Made by a program: the position numbers and the translations under genes. A DNA stretch of 64,000 bases. Origin: Janibacter sp. Soil728. GTDB lineage: Bacteria > Actinomycetota > Actinomycetes > Actinomycetales > Dermatophilaceae. The number at the start of each line of letters is the position of its first letter. Position 1 is the stretch's first letter. Shown here one piece after another: positions 1 through 9,158 of this stretch. The notes beneath the pieces were generated by a model. That model did no database searches, was not told the origin of the DNA, and saw only the letters and a program-made list of their open reading frames with translations. The stretch is from assembly GCF_001428305.1 (NCBI RefSeq), contig NZ_LMRZ01000001.1, positions 682,289-746,288 on the forward strand, given 5' to 3'.

Positions 1-866
1 CCGACGACATCACGTTGGAGCGGCTGTGGGAGATGCTCACGCCGACGGCGGAGCGCGGCGAGGGCGAGGGGACGACCTGGACCGTCCCCGACCAGCCCGT
101 ACCCGACGACAGGGTCTTCGGCGGGTTGCTCCTGGCCCAGGCCGTCATGATCGCCGGGCAGGGGATGCCGCGGGGTGTCGTGCCGCTCAGCCTGCAGGCG
201 GACTTCCTCGCCGGGGTGCCCGTGACCGGTCTCAACAGGTGGCATGCCGAGACGATCAGTGAGGCCCCCAGCCTGGTGAGTCGTCGGGTGCGGCTCGTCG
301 CCGACGACGGGTCCGAGCTGTTCGCAGCGACGGTCCGCCTCGGGCTGGTGCGCGAGGACCTGCCCTCCTACGCGACGATCCAGCCGCGTGAGGTGGTCGG
401 GCCGGACGAGGTCGTGGACCTGGCCACACGTCACGGCGGCGACGAGCGCATCCCTGTCTGGTGGCGGATCGAGCGGCCGGTCGACCTGCGGCACGTCGAG
501 GAGCCGGCCTTCCTCGAGCCGGCGCCGGTGCGCAGTCCTGACCAGAGCCTGTGGTGGCGGTTGCGGGGCGAGCTCGTGGGGGACCCGCTGCGAGTGGCGG
601 CCGTCATCGCCTATGTCTCCGACATGAGCCTCCTCGAGCCTGCCTTCCGCAACACGGGGACGAGTCGGCACGTGGTCGGCAGTCGCATCCTCAGCCTGAC
701 CCACACGATCGTCTTCCACGAGCTGCCGGACCTCACCGACTGGGTGCAGATGGACGTCACGGTCGCCAGGGTGTCCCACGGGCGGGCGCTCGGTGCCGGC
801 GAGCTCTTCGTGGCCGGGCGCCACGTGGCATCCCTCGGGCAGCTCGGGCTCGTCAAGCTCGCCTGA
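1..866 (+). CDS. tesB: Acyl-CoA thioesterase II (TesB-like), 5' truncated by the window edge
   Basis: Hydrolyses acyl-CoA to free acid and CoA; the TesB family is a double-hotdog cytosolic enzyme. The frame is open to the window edge and reads DDITLERLWEMLTP before the first possible start (TTG at 15), so the real start is probably upstream and the gene is partial. The sequence shows the first hotdog (DRVFGGLLLAQAV, followed by the LSLQADFLAG strand) and a C-terminal hotdog with the MSLLEP and THTIVFHE segments, as in TesB. At about 283 visible residues it is near the family length. It ends 79 bases before the acyl-CoA operon on the same strand and may release CoA when intermediates accumulate; that role is inferred. 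Confidence 0.85.
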   Translation, partial: DDITLERLWEMLTPTAERGEGEGTTWTVPDQPVPDDRVFGGLLLAQAVMIAGQGMPRGVVPLSLQADFLAGVPVTGLNRWHAETISEAPSLVSRRVRLVADDGSELFAATVRLGLVREDLPSYATIQPREVVGPDEVVDLATRHGGDERIPVWWRIERPVDLRHVEEPAFLEPAPVRSPDQSLWWRLRGELVGDPLRVAAVIAYVSDMSLLEPAFRNTGTSRHVVGSRILSLTHTIVFHELPDLTDWVQMDVTVARVSHGRALGAGELFVAGRHVASLGQLGLVKLA

Positions 867-945
867 CTGATTGTTTCTTTCACGGTATTAGTTCGATATC
901 CAGATAGCGCTTGAAGATCTCAATGCGGCTAGAGAGGATCAAGGC
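867..945 (+). promoter_or_regulatory. Likely promoter/operator region of the first acyl-CoA operon
   Basis: This 79-base gap is clearly more AT-rich than its surroundings. It contains TCGA (893-896), ATAG (904-907) and AGAT (915-918), each separated by exactly 7 bases. That is the same 11-bp period as the LysR-type sites further along, but without the GTCTTTG block and too close to the ATG at 946 to match their layout. No convincing -35/-10 pair was found. Binding of a LysR-type protein here is only a possibility. Confidence 0.35.
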
Positions 946-2151
946 ATGACACAGTCGTCCACCCTTCGCTCCGACCTCCCGCTCGAGGGAGTCCGCGTCG
1001 TCGCCCTCGAGCAGGCCGTCGCCGCACCCCTCGCGACCCGCCACCTGGCCGACCTGGGTGCCGAGGTCGTCAAGGTCGAACGGCTCGGTGAAGGGGACTT
1101 CGCACGGGCCTACGACGCCTCGGTGCGTGGCCTCGCCTCCCACTTCGTCTGGCTCAACCGGGGCAAGGAGTCGATCGCCCTCGACCTGAAGTCGCAGGAG
1201 GGGCGCGCACTCGTGCTGCGTCTCATCGACGAGGCCGATGTCTTCGTGCAGAACCTGGCGCCGGGCGCGGCCGACCGGCTCGGGCTCGACATCGAGACGC
1301 TCACGGCGCGCAACCCCCGTCTCGTCGCCGTCGGGCTCACGGGCTACGGCACGAGCGGTCCGCGTCGGGACCGCAAGGCCTACGACATGCTCGTCCAGGC
1401 AGAGTCCGGTCTGGTGTCGATCACCGGCACGCCCCTCGAGGCGACGAAGACCGGTATCCCCACCTCGGACATCGCTGCGGGCATGTACGTCTTCTCCTCC
1501 GTGCTCGCGGCGCTCTACCGACGTGAGCGGACCGGTCAGGGTGCTGTCATCGACATCTCGATGTTCGACTCCACCGTCGAGTGGCTCGGTCACCCGATGT
1601 ACGTGCAGCTCTACGAGGACCGTCAGATCCCGCGGATGGGCCTGAGTCACGCGGCCATCGCCCCCTATGACGCCTTCCCGACGACCGACGGCCAAGTTCT
1701 CATCGGCATCCAGAACGATCGCGGCTGGCAGCTGCTGTGCCACGAGGTCTTCGGCGACCCGGAGCTCGCTCTCGACCCGCGCTTCATCACCAACGTCGAC
1801 CGCGTGGGGCACCGGCACGAGCTCGACGGGGCCGTCGCCGAGCGCACTCGCCGGATGACGACGGCCGAGCTCGAGCAGGCGCTCGCCGGCGCGGGCGTCG
1901 CCGCCGCTCAGATCAACGACATGTCAGGTCTCGTCGGGCATCCCCAGCTGAGCGAACGGGACCGTTGGCGCGAGGTGGGCACCGAGGTCGGGCCCGTGCG
2001 CGCCGTGCTCCCGCCGATGAACTTCCGAGACGTCGAGCTCCCCATGGGCGACGTCCCGGCACTGGGTGAGCACACCTCGGGCGTGCTCACCCGCCTGGGC
2101 CTGTCCACCGACGAGATCACCGCACTCCGGGAGCACCAGACCGTCCAGTGA
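946..2151 (+). CDS. Family III CoA transferase (CaiB/BaiF)
   Basis: Moves CoA between carboxylic acids, activating an acid without ATP. The 401-residue length is typical. The N-terminal fold reads LPLEGVRVVALEQAVAAP with the LADLGAEVVKVE strand. The catalytic Asp of the family fits Asp147 in KAYDMLVQA, and SDIAAGMYV follows. It is the first gene of an operon; the next gene starts 55 bases downstream. With the mesaconyl-CoA-hydratase-like gene (8268) and CitE-like lyase (9158), this or the second CoA transferase (3352) could load a C5 dicarboxylate or carry out the mesaconyl C1-to-C4 CoA shift. Substrate assignment is inference; the family call is firm. Confidence 0.88.
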   Translation: MTQSSTLRSDLPLEGVRVVALEQAVAAPLATRHLADLGAEVVKVERLGEGDFARAYDASVRGLASHFVWLNRGKESIALDLKSQEGRALVLRLIDEADVFVQNLAPGAADRLGLDIETLTARNPRLVAVGLTGYGTSGPRRDRKAYDMLVQAESGLVSITGTPLEATKTGIPTSDIAAGMYVFSSVLAALYRRERTGQGAVIDISMFDSTVEWLGHPMYVQLYEDRQIPRMGLSHAAIAPYDAFPTTDGQVLIGIQNDRGWQLLCHEVFGDPELALDPRFITNVDRVGHRHELDGAVAERTRRMTTAELEQALAGAGVAAAQINDMSGLVGHPQLSERDRWREVGTEVGPVRAVLPPMNFRDVELPMGDVPALGEHTSGVLTRLGLSTDEITALREHQTVQ

Positions 2152-2206
2152 CGGCAGACCCCGCACCCACACATCACCGCTCAACGAAGAGAGAGGGACC
2201 CAGCTG

Positions 2207-3355
2207 ATGGAGTCCGCAGAATTCGCATCCATCCTCGACGCCGTGCGCGCCTTCGTCGACAAGGAGGTCGTCCCGGCAGAGGACGAGATCGAGGAGACCG
2301 ACGAGATCCCCGAGCGCATCCGCACGGCAGCCGCCCGCATGGGCCTGTTCGGGTACGCGCTGCCAGAGCAGCACGGCGGCCTCGGACTGACGATGTCCGA
2401 GGAGGTCCAGCTCGCCATGGTCATCGGACGCACGACCCCGTCGTTCCGCTCGATGTTCGGCACCAACAACGGCATCGCCGGCCAGGTGCTCGTCAACTTC
2501 GGCACGCCGGAGCAGCAGGAGAAGTACCTTCCCGGCCTCGCAGCGGGCGAGCTCATCGCCTCCTTCGCTCTCACCGAGCCCGACGCGGGCTCGGACCCGT
2601 CCGGTCTGCGGACCAAGGCGGTCAAGGACGGTGACGACTACCTGATCAGCGGGCAGAAGCGCTTCATCACCAACGCGCCCGAGGCCGACGTCTTCATGGT
2701 CTTCGCCCGCACGGGTGACGTCTCCGAGGGGACCAAGGGCATCTCGGTCTTCGCCGTGGAGTCCGCCCTCGACGGCGTGAGCGTCGGACCCGCCGACGCC
2801 AAGATGGGCCAGAGGGGCGCGCACACCGCGGAGGTCTTCTTCGACCAGGTGCGGGTGCCGGCCAGTGCACTCATCGGTGGCGTGGAGGGGGAGGGCTTCT
2901 CCGCGGCGATGCGCTCGCTCGCCAAGGGTCGCCTGCACATCGCGGCCCTGTGCGTCGGCCTCGCCGAGCGCCTCATCGAGGAGTCCGTGGCCCACGCGAC
3001 GACCCAGACCCAGGGTGGCTCCACGATCGCGAGCTTCCAGCTCGTCCAGGGCATGCTCGCCGACTGCCACACCGAGGCCTACGCCGGACGGGCGATGGTG
3101 GTCGAGGCCGCTCGTACCTACGACGACGGCAGCGACATGCGCATGGCGCCGTCGGCGGCCAAGCTCTTCTGCACCGAGATGGTCGACCGGGTGGCCGACC
3201 GGGCCGTGCAGATCCATGGTGGCCTCGGCTACATGCAGGAGGTCAAGGTCTCGCGCTTCTACCGCGATGCCCGGCTCTTCCGCCTCTACGAGGGCACGAG
3301 CGAGGTCCAGCGCACGATCATCGCCAAGCAGATGGTCCGCGGAGCGCGTCGATGA
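2207..3355 (+). CDS. Acyl-CoA dehydrogenase
   Basis: FAD-dependent alpha,beta-dehydrogenation of an acyl-CoA, passing electrons to ETF. I place the start at ATG 2207 (MESAEFASIL) because the open frame before it has no family similarity and a GAGAGGG ribosome site lies just upstream; this gives 382 residues, normal for the family. Visible signatures are FALTEPDAGSD (flavin/substrate loop), GQKRFITNA and the C-terminal IHGGLGYMQEVKVSRFYRDAR with YEGTSEVQRTIIAKQM. Its stop overlaps the next start (ATGA). In this operon it could be the methylsuccinyl-CoA or another short branched-chain dehydrogenase; the sequence alone does not decide. Confidence 0.9.
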   Translation: MESAEFASILDAVRAFVDKEVVPAEDEIEETDEIPERIRTAAARMGLFGYALPEQHGGLGLTMSEEVQLAMVIGRTTPSFRSMFGTNNGIAGQVLVNFGTPEQQEKYLPGLAAGELIASFALTEPDAGSDPSGLRTKAVKDGDDYLISGQKRFITNAPEADVFMVFARTGDVSEGTKGISVFAVESALDGVSVGPADAKMGQRGAHTAEVFFDQVRVPASALIGGVEGEGFSAAMRSLAKGRLHIAALCVGLAERLIEESVAHATTQTQGGSTIASFQLVQGMLADCHTEAYAGRAMVVEAARTYDDGSDMRMAPSAAKLFCTEMVDRVADRAVQIHGGLGYMQEVKVSRFYRDARLFRLYEGTSEVQRTIIAKQMVRGARR

Positions 3356-4581
3356 CCAGCCCCACGCAGGGCGGGCCCCGCCTGCCGCTCGAGGGGGTGC
3401 GGATCCTCGAGCTGTCGAGCTATGTGGCGACGCCCCTGTGCGGCCTCACCCTCGCGCAGCTGGGCGCGGACGTCATCCGCATCGAGGCACCGGGCGGTGC
3501 ACCGGACCGCACCCGCCTGCCGACCACCAACGGAGGGTCCAGCTACTACTGGACCGGGCTGAACAAGGGCAAGCGCGCCATCGCCGTCGACCTCTCCACG
3601 CCTGATGGGCAGGAAGTCGTCGCTGGCCTGGCGGAGGACGCCGATGTCGTCATCGCCAATGCCCCTTACAAAGGACTGGTGACGGCGCAGGCCCTGCGCG
3701 AGCGCAACCCTGCCCTGGTCCACGTGCGCCTCAGCGGGACCTGGTCCGGCGCATCGTCGGTGGACTACATCGCCCAGGCCAAGGTCGGCTTCCAGCAGGT
3801 GACCGGCCCGCGCGGGCAGTCGGTCCCGGTCAACCACGTCCTGCCGGCCTGGGACATCGCCGCCGGCCTCTACCTCGCGACGGGCGCGCTCGCGGCCCTG
3901 CGGCAGCGGGACGAGACCGGCGTCGGCGCGAGCATCACCCTCGCCCTCGAAGATGTCGCCCTCGCGACCGCCGGCAACCTGGGCCTCCTGACGCAGGCCC
4001 AGCTGGACCCCGTGACCCGTGGTGCCGACGGCAACCACGTGTACGGCACCTACGGGCGCGACTTCGCTCTCTCCGACGGCCATCGGATCATGCTCGTGGT
4101 CCTGACGGCTCGGCACTGGCACACCCTCCTGGAGATCACCGGGCTGCGAGCAGCCGTCGTCGGCCTCGAAGAGGCACTGCAGATCGACCTCGACGACGAG
4201 CAGGTGCGCTACGCCTACCGAGAGGTGATCAGCTCGCTCCTCGAGCCATGGTTCGCACGGCACGACCTGGACGGTCTGACCGAGACCTTCGCCGGGCACC
4301 GCGTGCTCTGGTCGGCCTACCAGACCTTCGAGGAGGCCGCCGAGGACCTGGGTGGCAACCCCCTCTTCGCCGAGCTCGACCAGCCCGGTATCGGGAAGCA
4401 CCTCGCCCCGGGATCCCCGCTCGTCTTCGACGCGCGCAGACCTGCTCCACAGCCCGCACCTGCCGTGGGCGAGCACACGCACGAGGTCCTTGCCGACCGA
4501 CTCGGCCAGGCCCGCTTCACCACCTTGCTGACGTCGCGCGTCGTCGACTCGGCCGACACTCATCTCAGGGAGATCGCATGA
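3352..4581 (+). CDS. Family III CoA transferase (CaiB/BaiF), second copy
   Basis: Starts at ATG 3352, overlapping the preceding stop by 4 bases; 409 residues. The fold signature is [21 protein letters not shown], and the likely catalytic residue is Asp138 in [12 protein letters not shown], followed by [15 protein letters not shown]. It diverges from the first operon copy (946), so the two probably handle different donors or acceptors. One explanation of the pair is that one activates a dicarboxylate with succinyl-CoA while the other moves CoA within mesaconyl-CoA. It overlaps the next gene by 4 bases, indicating translational coupling. Confidence 0.87.
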   Translation: MTSPTQGGPRLPLEGVRILELSSYVATPLCGLTLAQLGADVIRIEAPGGAPDRTRLPTTNGGSSYYWTGLNKGKRAIAVDLSTPDGQEVVAGLAEDADVVIANAPYKGLVTAQALRERNPALVHVRLSGTWSGASSVDYIAQAKVGFQQVTGPRGQSVPVNHVLPAWDIAAGLYLATGALAALRQRDETGVGASITLALEDVALATAGNLGLLTQAQLDPVTRGADGNHVYGTYGRDFALSDGHRIMLVVLTARHWHTLLEITGLRAAVVGLEEALQIDLDDEQVRYAYREVISSLLEPWFARHDLDGLTETFAGHRVLWSAYQTFEEAAEDLGGNPLFAELDQPGIGKHLAPGSPLVFDARRPAPQPAPAVGEHTHEVLADRLGQARFTTLLTSRVVDSADTHLREIA

Positions 4582-5312
4582 CACTGCTCAAGGACAAGAT
4601 CGCCGTCATCACCGGTGGGGCCCAGGGCCTCGGTCTGGCCATGGCGGAGCAGTTCGTCGCGGCGGGCGCAAAGGTCGTCATCGGCGACCTCGACGGGGCC
4701 CGCGCGCAGGAGGCTGCCGCCGGCCTCGACGGCGAGGCCATCGGGCTCGCCTGCGACGTGGTCGACGCCGAGCAGGTCCAGGCGCTCATCGACGCCGCAT
4801 GCACGCGGTGGGGCCGTCTCGACGTCTTCATCAACAATGCCGGCATCACCCGAGACGCCACCATGCGCAAGATGTCAGAGGACGACTTCGACGCGGTCAT
4901 CTCCGTGCACCTCAAGGGCTGCTGGAACGGCACCCGGCTGGCGGCCGCGGTGATGCGGGAGCAGAAGTCCGGCGCGATCGTCAACATCTCCTCGCTCTCG
5001 GGCAAGGTCGGCATGGTCGGCCAGACCAACTACTCCGCGGCCAAGGCCGGCATCGTGGGCATGTCCAAGGCTGCGGCCAAGGAGATGGCCCACCACGGCG
5101 TCCGGGTCAACGCGATCCAGCCGGGCCTGATCCGCTCGGCGATGACCGAGGCCATGCCGCAGAAGGCCTGGGACCAGAAGATGGTCGAGATCCCCATGCA
5201 GCGAGCCGGAGAGCCGGACGAGGTCGCCAAGGTCGCCCTCTTCCTCGCCTCCGACCTGTCCTCCTACATGACCGGAACGGTGCTCGAGGTCACCGGCGGC
5301 CGCTTCATGTGA
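4578..5312 (+). CDS. SDR-family dehydrogenase (FabG / 3-hydroxyacyl-CoA dehydrogenase type)
   Basis: NAD(P)-dependent oxidation of a 3-hydroxyacyl thioester or the reverse reaction. 244 residues from ATG 4578, which overlaps the upstream stop. It shows the TGGAQGLG dinucleotide loop, INNAG, the catalytic Ser in [10 protein letters not shown], the YSAAKAG Tyr-Lys pair, and the C-terminal [10 protein letters not shown] typical of FabG-like enzymes. It sits between a CoA transferase and a thiolase, the right place for the third step of beta-oxidation. Exact substrate unknown. Confidence 0.85.
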   Translation: MTLLKDKIAVITGGAQGLGLAMAEQFVAAGAKVVIGDLDGARAQEAAAGLDGEAIGLACDVVDAEQVQALIDAACTRWGRLDVFINNAGITRDATMRKMSEDDFDAVISVHLKGCWNGTRLAAAVMREQKSGAIVNISSLSGKVGMVGQTNYSAAKAGIVGMSKAAAKEMAHHGVRVNAIQPGLIRSAMTEAMPQKAWDQKMVEIPMQRAGEPDEVAKVALFLASDLSSYMTGTVLEVTGGRFM

Positions 5313-5378
5313 GCCCGCTCCACCTCATTCCATCCAGCCCAGCCCCCCACCACTTCACGAACGTGCAGGAGAACCCCC

Positions 5379-6602
5379 ATGCGTGACCCCCAAGACGTCG
5401 TCGTCTGCGCCCCCTACCGCACCGCCGTCGCTGCCTTCGGCGGATCGATGCGGCCACTGCTTCCGGCCGACATCGGCACCCAGCTCATGACCGGCTTGGT
5501 CGACAAGACCGGCATCGACCCGTCGGTCATCGAGGACGTCATCCTCGGCCACTGCTACGCCAACGGTGAGGCGCCGGCCATCGGCCGCGTCATCGCCCTC
5601 AACGCCGGCCTGCCGATCACGACGACCGGCATGCAGCTCGACCGACGCTGCGGCTCCGGCCTCCAGTCGATCATCCAGGGCGTCATGCAGGTCATGACGG
5701 GCGCCAACAGCTGCGTCGTCGCCGGTGGCGTCGAGTCGATGAGCAACGCGGCCTTCTACTCCCTCGACATGCGCTGGGGAGCCAAGGGTGGCGTCAAGAT
5801 GCACGACATGATGGGCCGCGGTCGGGAGACCGCAGGCGGGTTCAACTACCCGGTGGCCGGCGGCATGATCGAGACCGCCGAGAACCTGCGCAAGCAGTAC
5901 TCCATCTCGCGCGAGGAGCAGGACGCCCTGGCCGTGCAGTCCCACCAGCGCGCCTCCGCCGCCCAGCGCGACGGCATCCTCGCCGAGGAGATCATCCCGG
6001 TGCGGGTGCCCCGTCGCAAGGGTGACGACCTCGTCGTCGACCAGGACGAGCACATCCGTCACGACGCGTCGATCGAGACGATGTCCGGGCTGCGCCCCAT
6101 CCTCGGCAAGGTCGACCCGGAGGCCACCGTCACCGCGGGCAATGCCTCGGGGCAGAACGACGCTGCTGCCTTCGTCATCGTCACCGACCGCGCCACCGCC
6201 GAGGCCCAGGGCCTGCAACCCCTCATGCGCCTGAAGTCCTGGGCCGTCGCGGGCGTCGAGCCCAAGGTCATGGGCATCGGGCCCGTCCCGGCGACGGCCA
6301 AGGCGCTCGACTCCGCCGGCCTGACGCTGGCCGACCTCGATGTCATCGAGCTCAACGAGGCCTTCGCCGCTCAGGCACTGGCCGTCATGCGCGAGTGGAA
6401 GTTCACCGACGCCGACCACGAGCGCACCAACGTGCACGGGTCCGGCATCTCGCTCGGCCACCCCGTCGGCGCGACCGGCGGTCGCATGACCGGTGCGCTC
6501 GCCCGTGAGCTGCACCGCCGTGACGGCAAGTACGGTCTCGCGACGATGTGCATCGGTGGCGGCCAGGGCCTCGCGGCGATCTTCGAGCGGGTCGACGCAT
6601 GA
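5379..6602 (+). CDS. Thiolase (acetyl-CoA C-acyltransferase)
   Basis: Cleaves a 3-ketoacyl-CoA with CoA to acetyl-CoA (or propionyl-CoA) and a shortened acyl-CoA. 407 residues. The nucleophile is Cys91 in LDRRCGSGLQS; the other active-site elements are NEAFAAQAL, GHPVGATGGRM and MCIGGGQGLA. An AGGAG ribosome site precedes the ATG at 5379, after a 66-base gap that may carry an internal signal. It overlaps the MaoC gene by 4 bases. It differs from the two other thiolases in the window (24269 and 38614), which resemble each other. Confidence 0.92.
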   Translation: MRDPQDVVVCAPYRTAVAAFGGSMRPLLPADIGTQLMTGLVDKTGIDPSVIEDVILGHCYANGEAPAIGRVIALNAGLPITTTGMQLDRRCGSGLQSIIQGVMQVMTGANSCVVAGGVESMSNAAFYSLDMRWGAKGGVKMHDMMGRGRETAGGFNYPVAGGMIETAENLRKQYSISREEQDALAVQSHQRASAAQRDGILAEEIIPVRVPRRKGDDLVVDQDEHIRHDASIETMSGLRPILGKVDPEATVTAGNASGQNDAAAFVIVTDRATAEAQGLQPLMRLKSWAVAGVEPKVMGIGPVPATAKALDSAGLTLADLDVIELNEAFAAQALAVMREWKFTDADHERTNVHGSGISLGHPVGATGGRMTGALARELHRRDGKYGLATMCIGGGQGLAAIFERVDA

Positions 6603-7060
6603 GCGCCCCCAGGTCCATCGCCGACCTCGAGGAGCTGAAGTCGCTCGTCGGGCAGGAGATCGGGACGACGGAGTGGGTCGAGGTGACCCAGGAGCAGGTG
6701 AACCAGTTCGCCGACGCCACAGGGGACCACCAGTGGATCCACGTCGACGTCGACCGCGCGAAGCAGGGCCCCTTCGGCGGCACCATCGCTCACGGGTTCC
6801 TCACGCTCTCCATGGTGCCGTCCTTCGGTGCGCGGCTCTTCGCGCTCGAGTTCGGCGGGGCACGGCTCAACTACGGGCTGGACAGCGTGCGCTTCACCAA
6901 CCCCGTCCCCGTCGGCTCGCGGGTGCGCGCGACCGCAACCTTCGAGCAGGTCAACGACCTGCCCAAGGGGACCCAGGTCATCACGCGCTATGTCATCGAG
7001 ATCGAGGGCGTGGAGCGACCGGCGGTCATCGCCCAGCAGATCACCCTCGTCACCGGCTGA
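6599..7060 (+). CDS. MaoC-family (R)-specific enoyl-CoA hydratase
   Basis: Single-hotdog hydratase adding water to a trans-2-enoyl-CoA. 153 residues from ATG 6599, overlapping the thiolase stop. The catalytic pair is visible as Asp43 and His48 in FADATGDHQWIHVD, followed by GPFGGTIAHGFLTLS, the standard MaoC motif; RLNYGLDSVRFTNPVPVGSRVR forms the hotdog sheet. It supplies the hydration step between the ACADs and the SDR of this operon. Confidence 0.9.
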   Translation: MSAPRSIADLEELKSLVGQEIGTTEWVEVTQEQVNQFADATGDHQWIHVDVDRAKQGPFGGTIAHGFLTLSMVPSFGARLFALEFGGARLNYGLDSVRFTNPVPVGSRVRATATFEQVNDLPKGTQVITRYVIEIEGVERPAVIAQQITLVTG

Positions 7061-7074
7061 GAGAGAAGGAACCC

Positions 7075-8271
7075 ATGGAGGACCTCAACGCGGAGGAGCG
7101 GGAGCTCGTCAAGATCGTCCGCAACTTCGTCGACAAGAAGGTGCGACCCACCGTCCGCGAGATCGAGCACGCCAACGAGTACCCCGAGTCCTACATCGAG
7201 ATGATGAAGGAGATCGGGATCTTCGGGCTGGCCATCGACGAGCCCTGGGGCCCGGGCAAGGTGAGCACTCCCTGCTATGTCCTCGTCACCGAGGAGCTGG
7301 CTCGCGGGTGGATGAGTCTCGCGGGAGCGATGGGCGGCCACACCGTCGTCGCCAAGCTCATCCAGGACTACGGGACCCAGGAGCAGAAGGACCGCTACCT
7401 GCCCCGCATGGCCACCGGCGAGGTGCGCGCGACGATGGCGCTCACCGAGCCCGGCGGCGGCTCGGACCTGCAGGCGATGCGCACCGCGGCCCGTGGCGCC
7501 GACGGTGGCTACCTCGTCAACGGCAGCAAGACGTGGATCACCAACGCGCGCAGGTCCACGCTCATCGCGCTGCTGTGCAAGACCGACCCCAAGGCCTCGC
7601 CGGCCCACCAGGGCATCTCGATCCTGCTCGTCGACAAGGAGCAGCTCGACGGCCACGACATGGGCGGCTCGGACACCGGCGGTGGGCTCACCGTCAGCCG
7701 TGACCTGCCCAAGCTCGGCTACAAGGGCGTCGAGTCCTGCGAGCTCGTCTTCGAGGACCTGCAGATGGATGCGGCGCAGGTCCTGGGTGGTGTCGAGGGG
7801 CAGGGCTTCGCACAGATGATGCGCGGTCTCGAGGTCGGGCGCCTCCAGGTGGCCTCGCGAGCGCTGGGCGTCGGCCGGGCAGCCCTCGAGGACGCCCTGC
7901 AGTACTCGCAGGACCGCGAGTCCTTCGGCAAGCCGATCTGGAAGCACCAGCAGATCGGCGCCTACCTCGCGGGCATGGTCACCAAGCTCACTGCCGCCCG
8001 ACAGCTCACCCTGCACGCCGCCCGCGTCTACGACAGTGGCGCTCGGGCCGACATGGAGGCGGGGATGGCCAAGCTCTTCGCCTCGGAGGTCGGCATGGAG
8101 ATCGCCCTCGACGCGGTGCGCATCCACGGCGGCTACGGGTACTCGACGGAGTTCGACGCCGAGCGCTACTTCCGCGACGCCCCACTGATGATCGTCGGTG
8201 AAGGAACCAACGAGATCCAGCGCAATGTCATCGCGGCCCAGCTGGTGAAGCGCAACTCGGTCGCGCCATGA
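7075..8271 (+). CDS. Acyl-CoA dehydrogenase
   Basis: 398 residues from ATG 7075 (MEDLNAEERELVKIVRNFVDKKV), with GAGAGAAGGA just upstream. The frame runs open for 194 codons before this ATG but without family similarity. Signatures are MALTEPGGGSDLQAMRT, GSKTWITNARRS, and at the C-terminus IHGGYGYSTEFDAERYFRDAP with EGTNEIQRNVIAAQLV. It overlaps the next gene by 4 bases. Second ACAD of the operon; its position directly before the mesaconyl-CoA-hydratase-like gene makes it the likelier candidate for a dicarboxylyl-CoA dehydrogenase, which is inference from order only. Confidence 0.9.
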   Translation: MEDLNAEERELVKIVRNFVDKKVRPTVREIEHANEYPESYIEMMKEIGIFGLAIDEPWGPGKVSTPCYVLVTEELARGWMSLAGAMGGHTVVAKLIQDYGTQEQKDRYLPRMATGEVRATMALTEPGGGSDLQAMRTAARGADGGYLVNGSKTWITNARRSTLIALLCKTDPKASPAHQGISILLVDKEQLDGHDMGGSDTGGGLTVSRDLPKLGYKGVESCELVFEDLQMDAAQVLGGVEGQGFAQMMRGLEVGRLQVASRALGVGRAALEDALQYSQDRESFGKPIWKHQQIGAYLAGMVTKLTAARQLTLHAARVYDSGARADMEAGMAKLFASEVGMEIALDAVRIHGGYGYSTEFDAERYFRDAPLMIVGEGTNEIQRNVIAAQLVKRNSVAP

Positions 8272-9158
8272 CCTCGACGCAGGTACCCCCCTTCGAGGAG
8301 GTGGCGGACACCGATCGCTCGGAGGTCACGGCCACGCTCGACCCCGGGCCGGCGATCGGTCTCGCCGGGCTCCTCGATCTCGACCACGAGGTCATCGGTC
8401 TCGGCGAGCTGCCTCCGCTGTGGCACTGGGTCTACCTCCTCGAGCGGCCCGCTGCCGCGCACATCGGTCCGGACGGGCACCCCCTCACCGGGGTGCCCGC
8501 CCCTCCGGGGGAGGGGATGAAGCGGATGTTCGCCGGAGGGCGGGTCCACTCCCTTCGTCCCCTGCGGCTGGGTGCGGAGGCGACGCGGCGAACCTGGGTG
8601 ACCGGCTCGCGCATCGTCGAAGGGCGTTCGGGAACCTTGCGGTTCGCCACCGTGCGGACCGAGGTGTCGCAGGGTGGCGAGGTTGCCGTCCGCGAGGACA
8701 ACGACATCGTCTACCGCCAGGCGGGATCACCGACCAGCGTCCCCCTCGGGTCGCTCGACGCGGCGCCACCGACCGTCGACGGCCCCACGGTGCGGCTGCG
8801 GGCCGACGAGGTGGCGCTCATGCGCTTCTCCGCACTGACCTACAACGGGCACCGCATCCACTACGACCTCGGCTGGTGCGCGGTGGAGGGCTACGGCGGT
8901 CTCGTGGTCCACGGTCCGTTGCAGGCGCTGCTCATGGGCGAGCTCGTGCGGCGTGACGGTGGGGGCCTCATCGGCAAGGTTCTGGACTACCGACTCAAGG
9001 CGCCGATGGTCGGCACCCAGGTCGTGACCGCTTCGGTGGCTCCGACCGGAGATGGTCAGCTGGACGGCCCCGACCCGAGCGTCCAGGTGCTCGACGTGCA
9101 CGACCGCACGACCGCGACCGCCACCGTGCGGGACCCCGACGACGAGACGAGCCACTGA
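8268..9158 (+). CDS. HTD2-like double-hotdog hydratase (mesaconyl-C4-CoA hydratase family)
   Basis: 296 residues. The N-terminal half is the FAS1/MaoC-like N domain; the C-terminal half carries the hotdog helix with YNGHRIHYD and GLVVHGPLQALLM. These are hallmarks of HTD2 / mesaconyl-C4-CoA hydratase (Meh) relatives rather than ordinary MaoC proteins. The family hydrates mesaconyl-C4-CoA to citramalyl-CoA in the 3-hydroxypropionate bicycle. Here the next gene, overlapping by one base (TGATG), is a CitE-like lyase that could cleave citramalyl-CoA. The pairing supports the function, though other 3-hydroxyacyl-CoA products are possible. Confidence 0.72.
   Translation: MTSTQVPPFEEVADTDRSEVTATLDPGPAIGLAGLLDLDHEVIGLGELPPLWHWVYLLERPAAAHIGPDGHPLTGVPAPPGEGMKRMFAGGRVHSLRPLRLGAEATRRTWVTGSRIVEGRSGTLRFATVRTEVSQGGEVAVREDNDIVYRQAGSPTSVPLGSLDAAPPTVDGPTVRLRADEVALMRFSALTYNGHRIHYDLGWCAVEGYGGLVVHGPLQALLMGELVRRDGGGLIGKVLDYRLKAPMVGTQVVTASVAPTGDGQLDGPDPSVQVLDVHDRTTATATVRDPDDETSH

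Noticed and set aside
880-1818. Minus-strand open frame of 312 codons opposite the first CoA transferase
   Set aside because: Low-complexity His/Arg/Val/Gly-rich translation typical of shadow frames.
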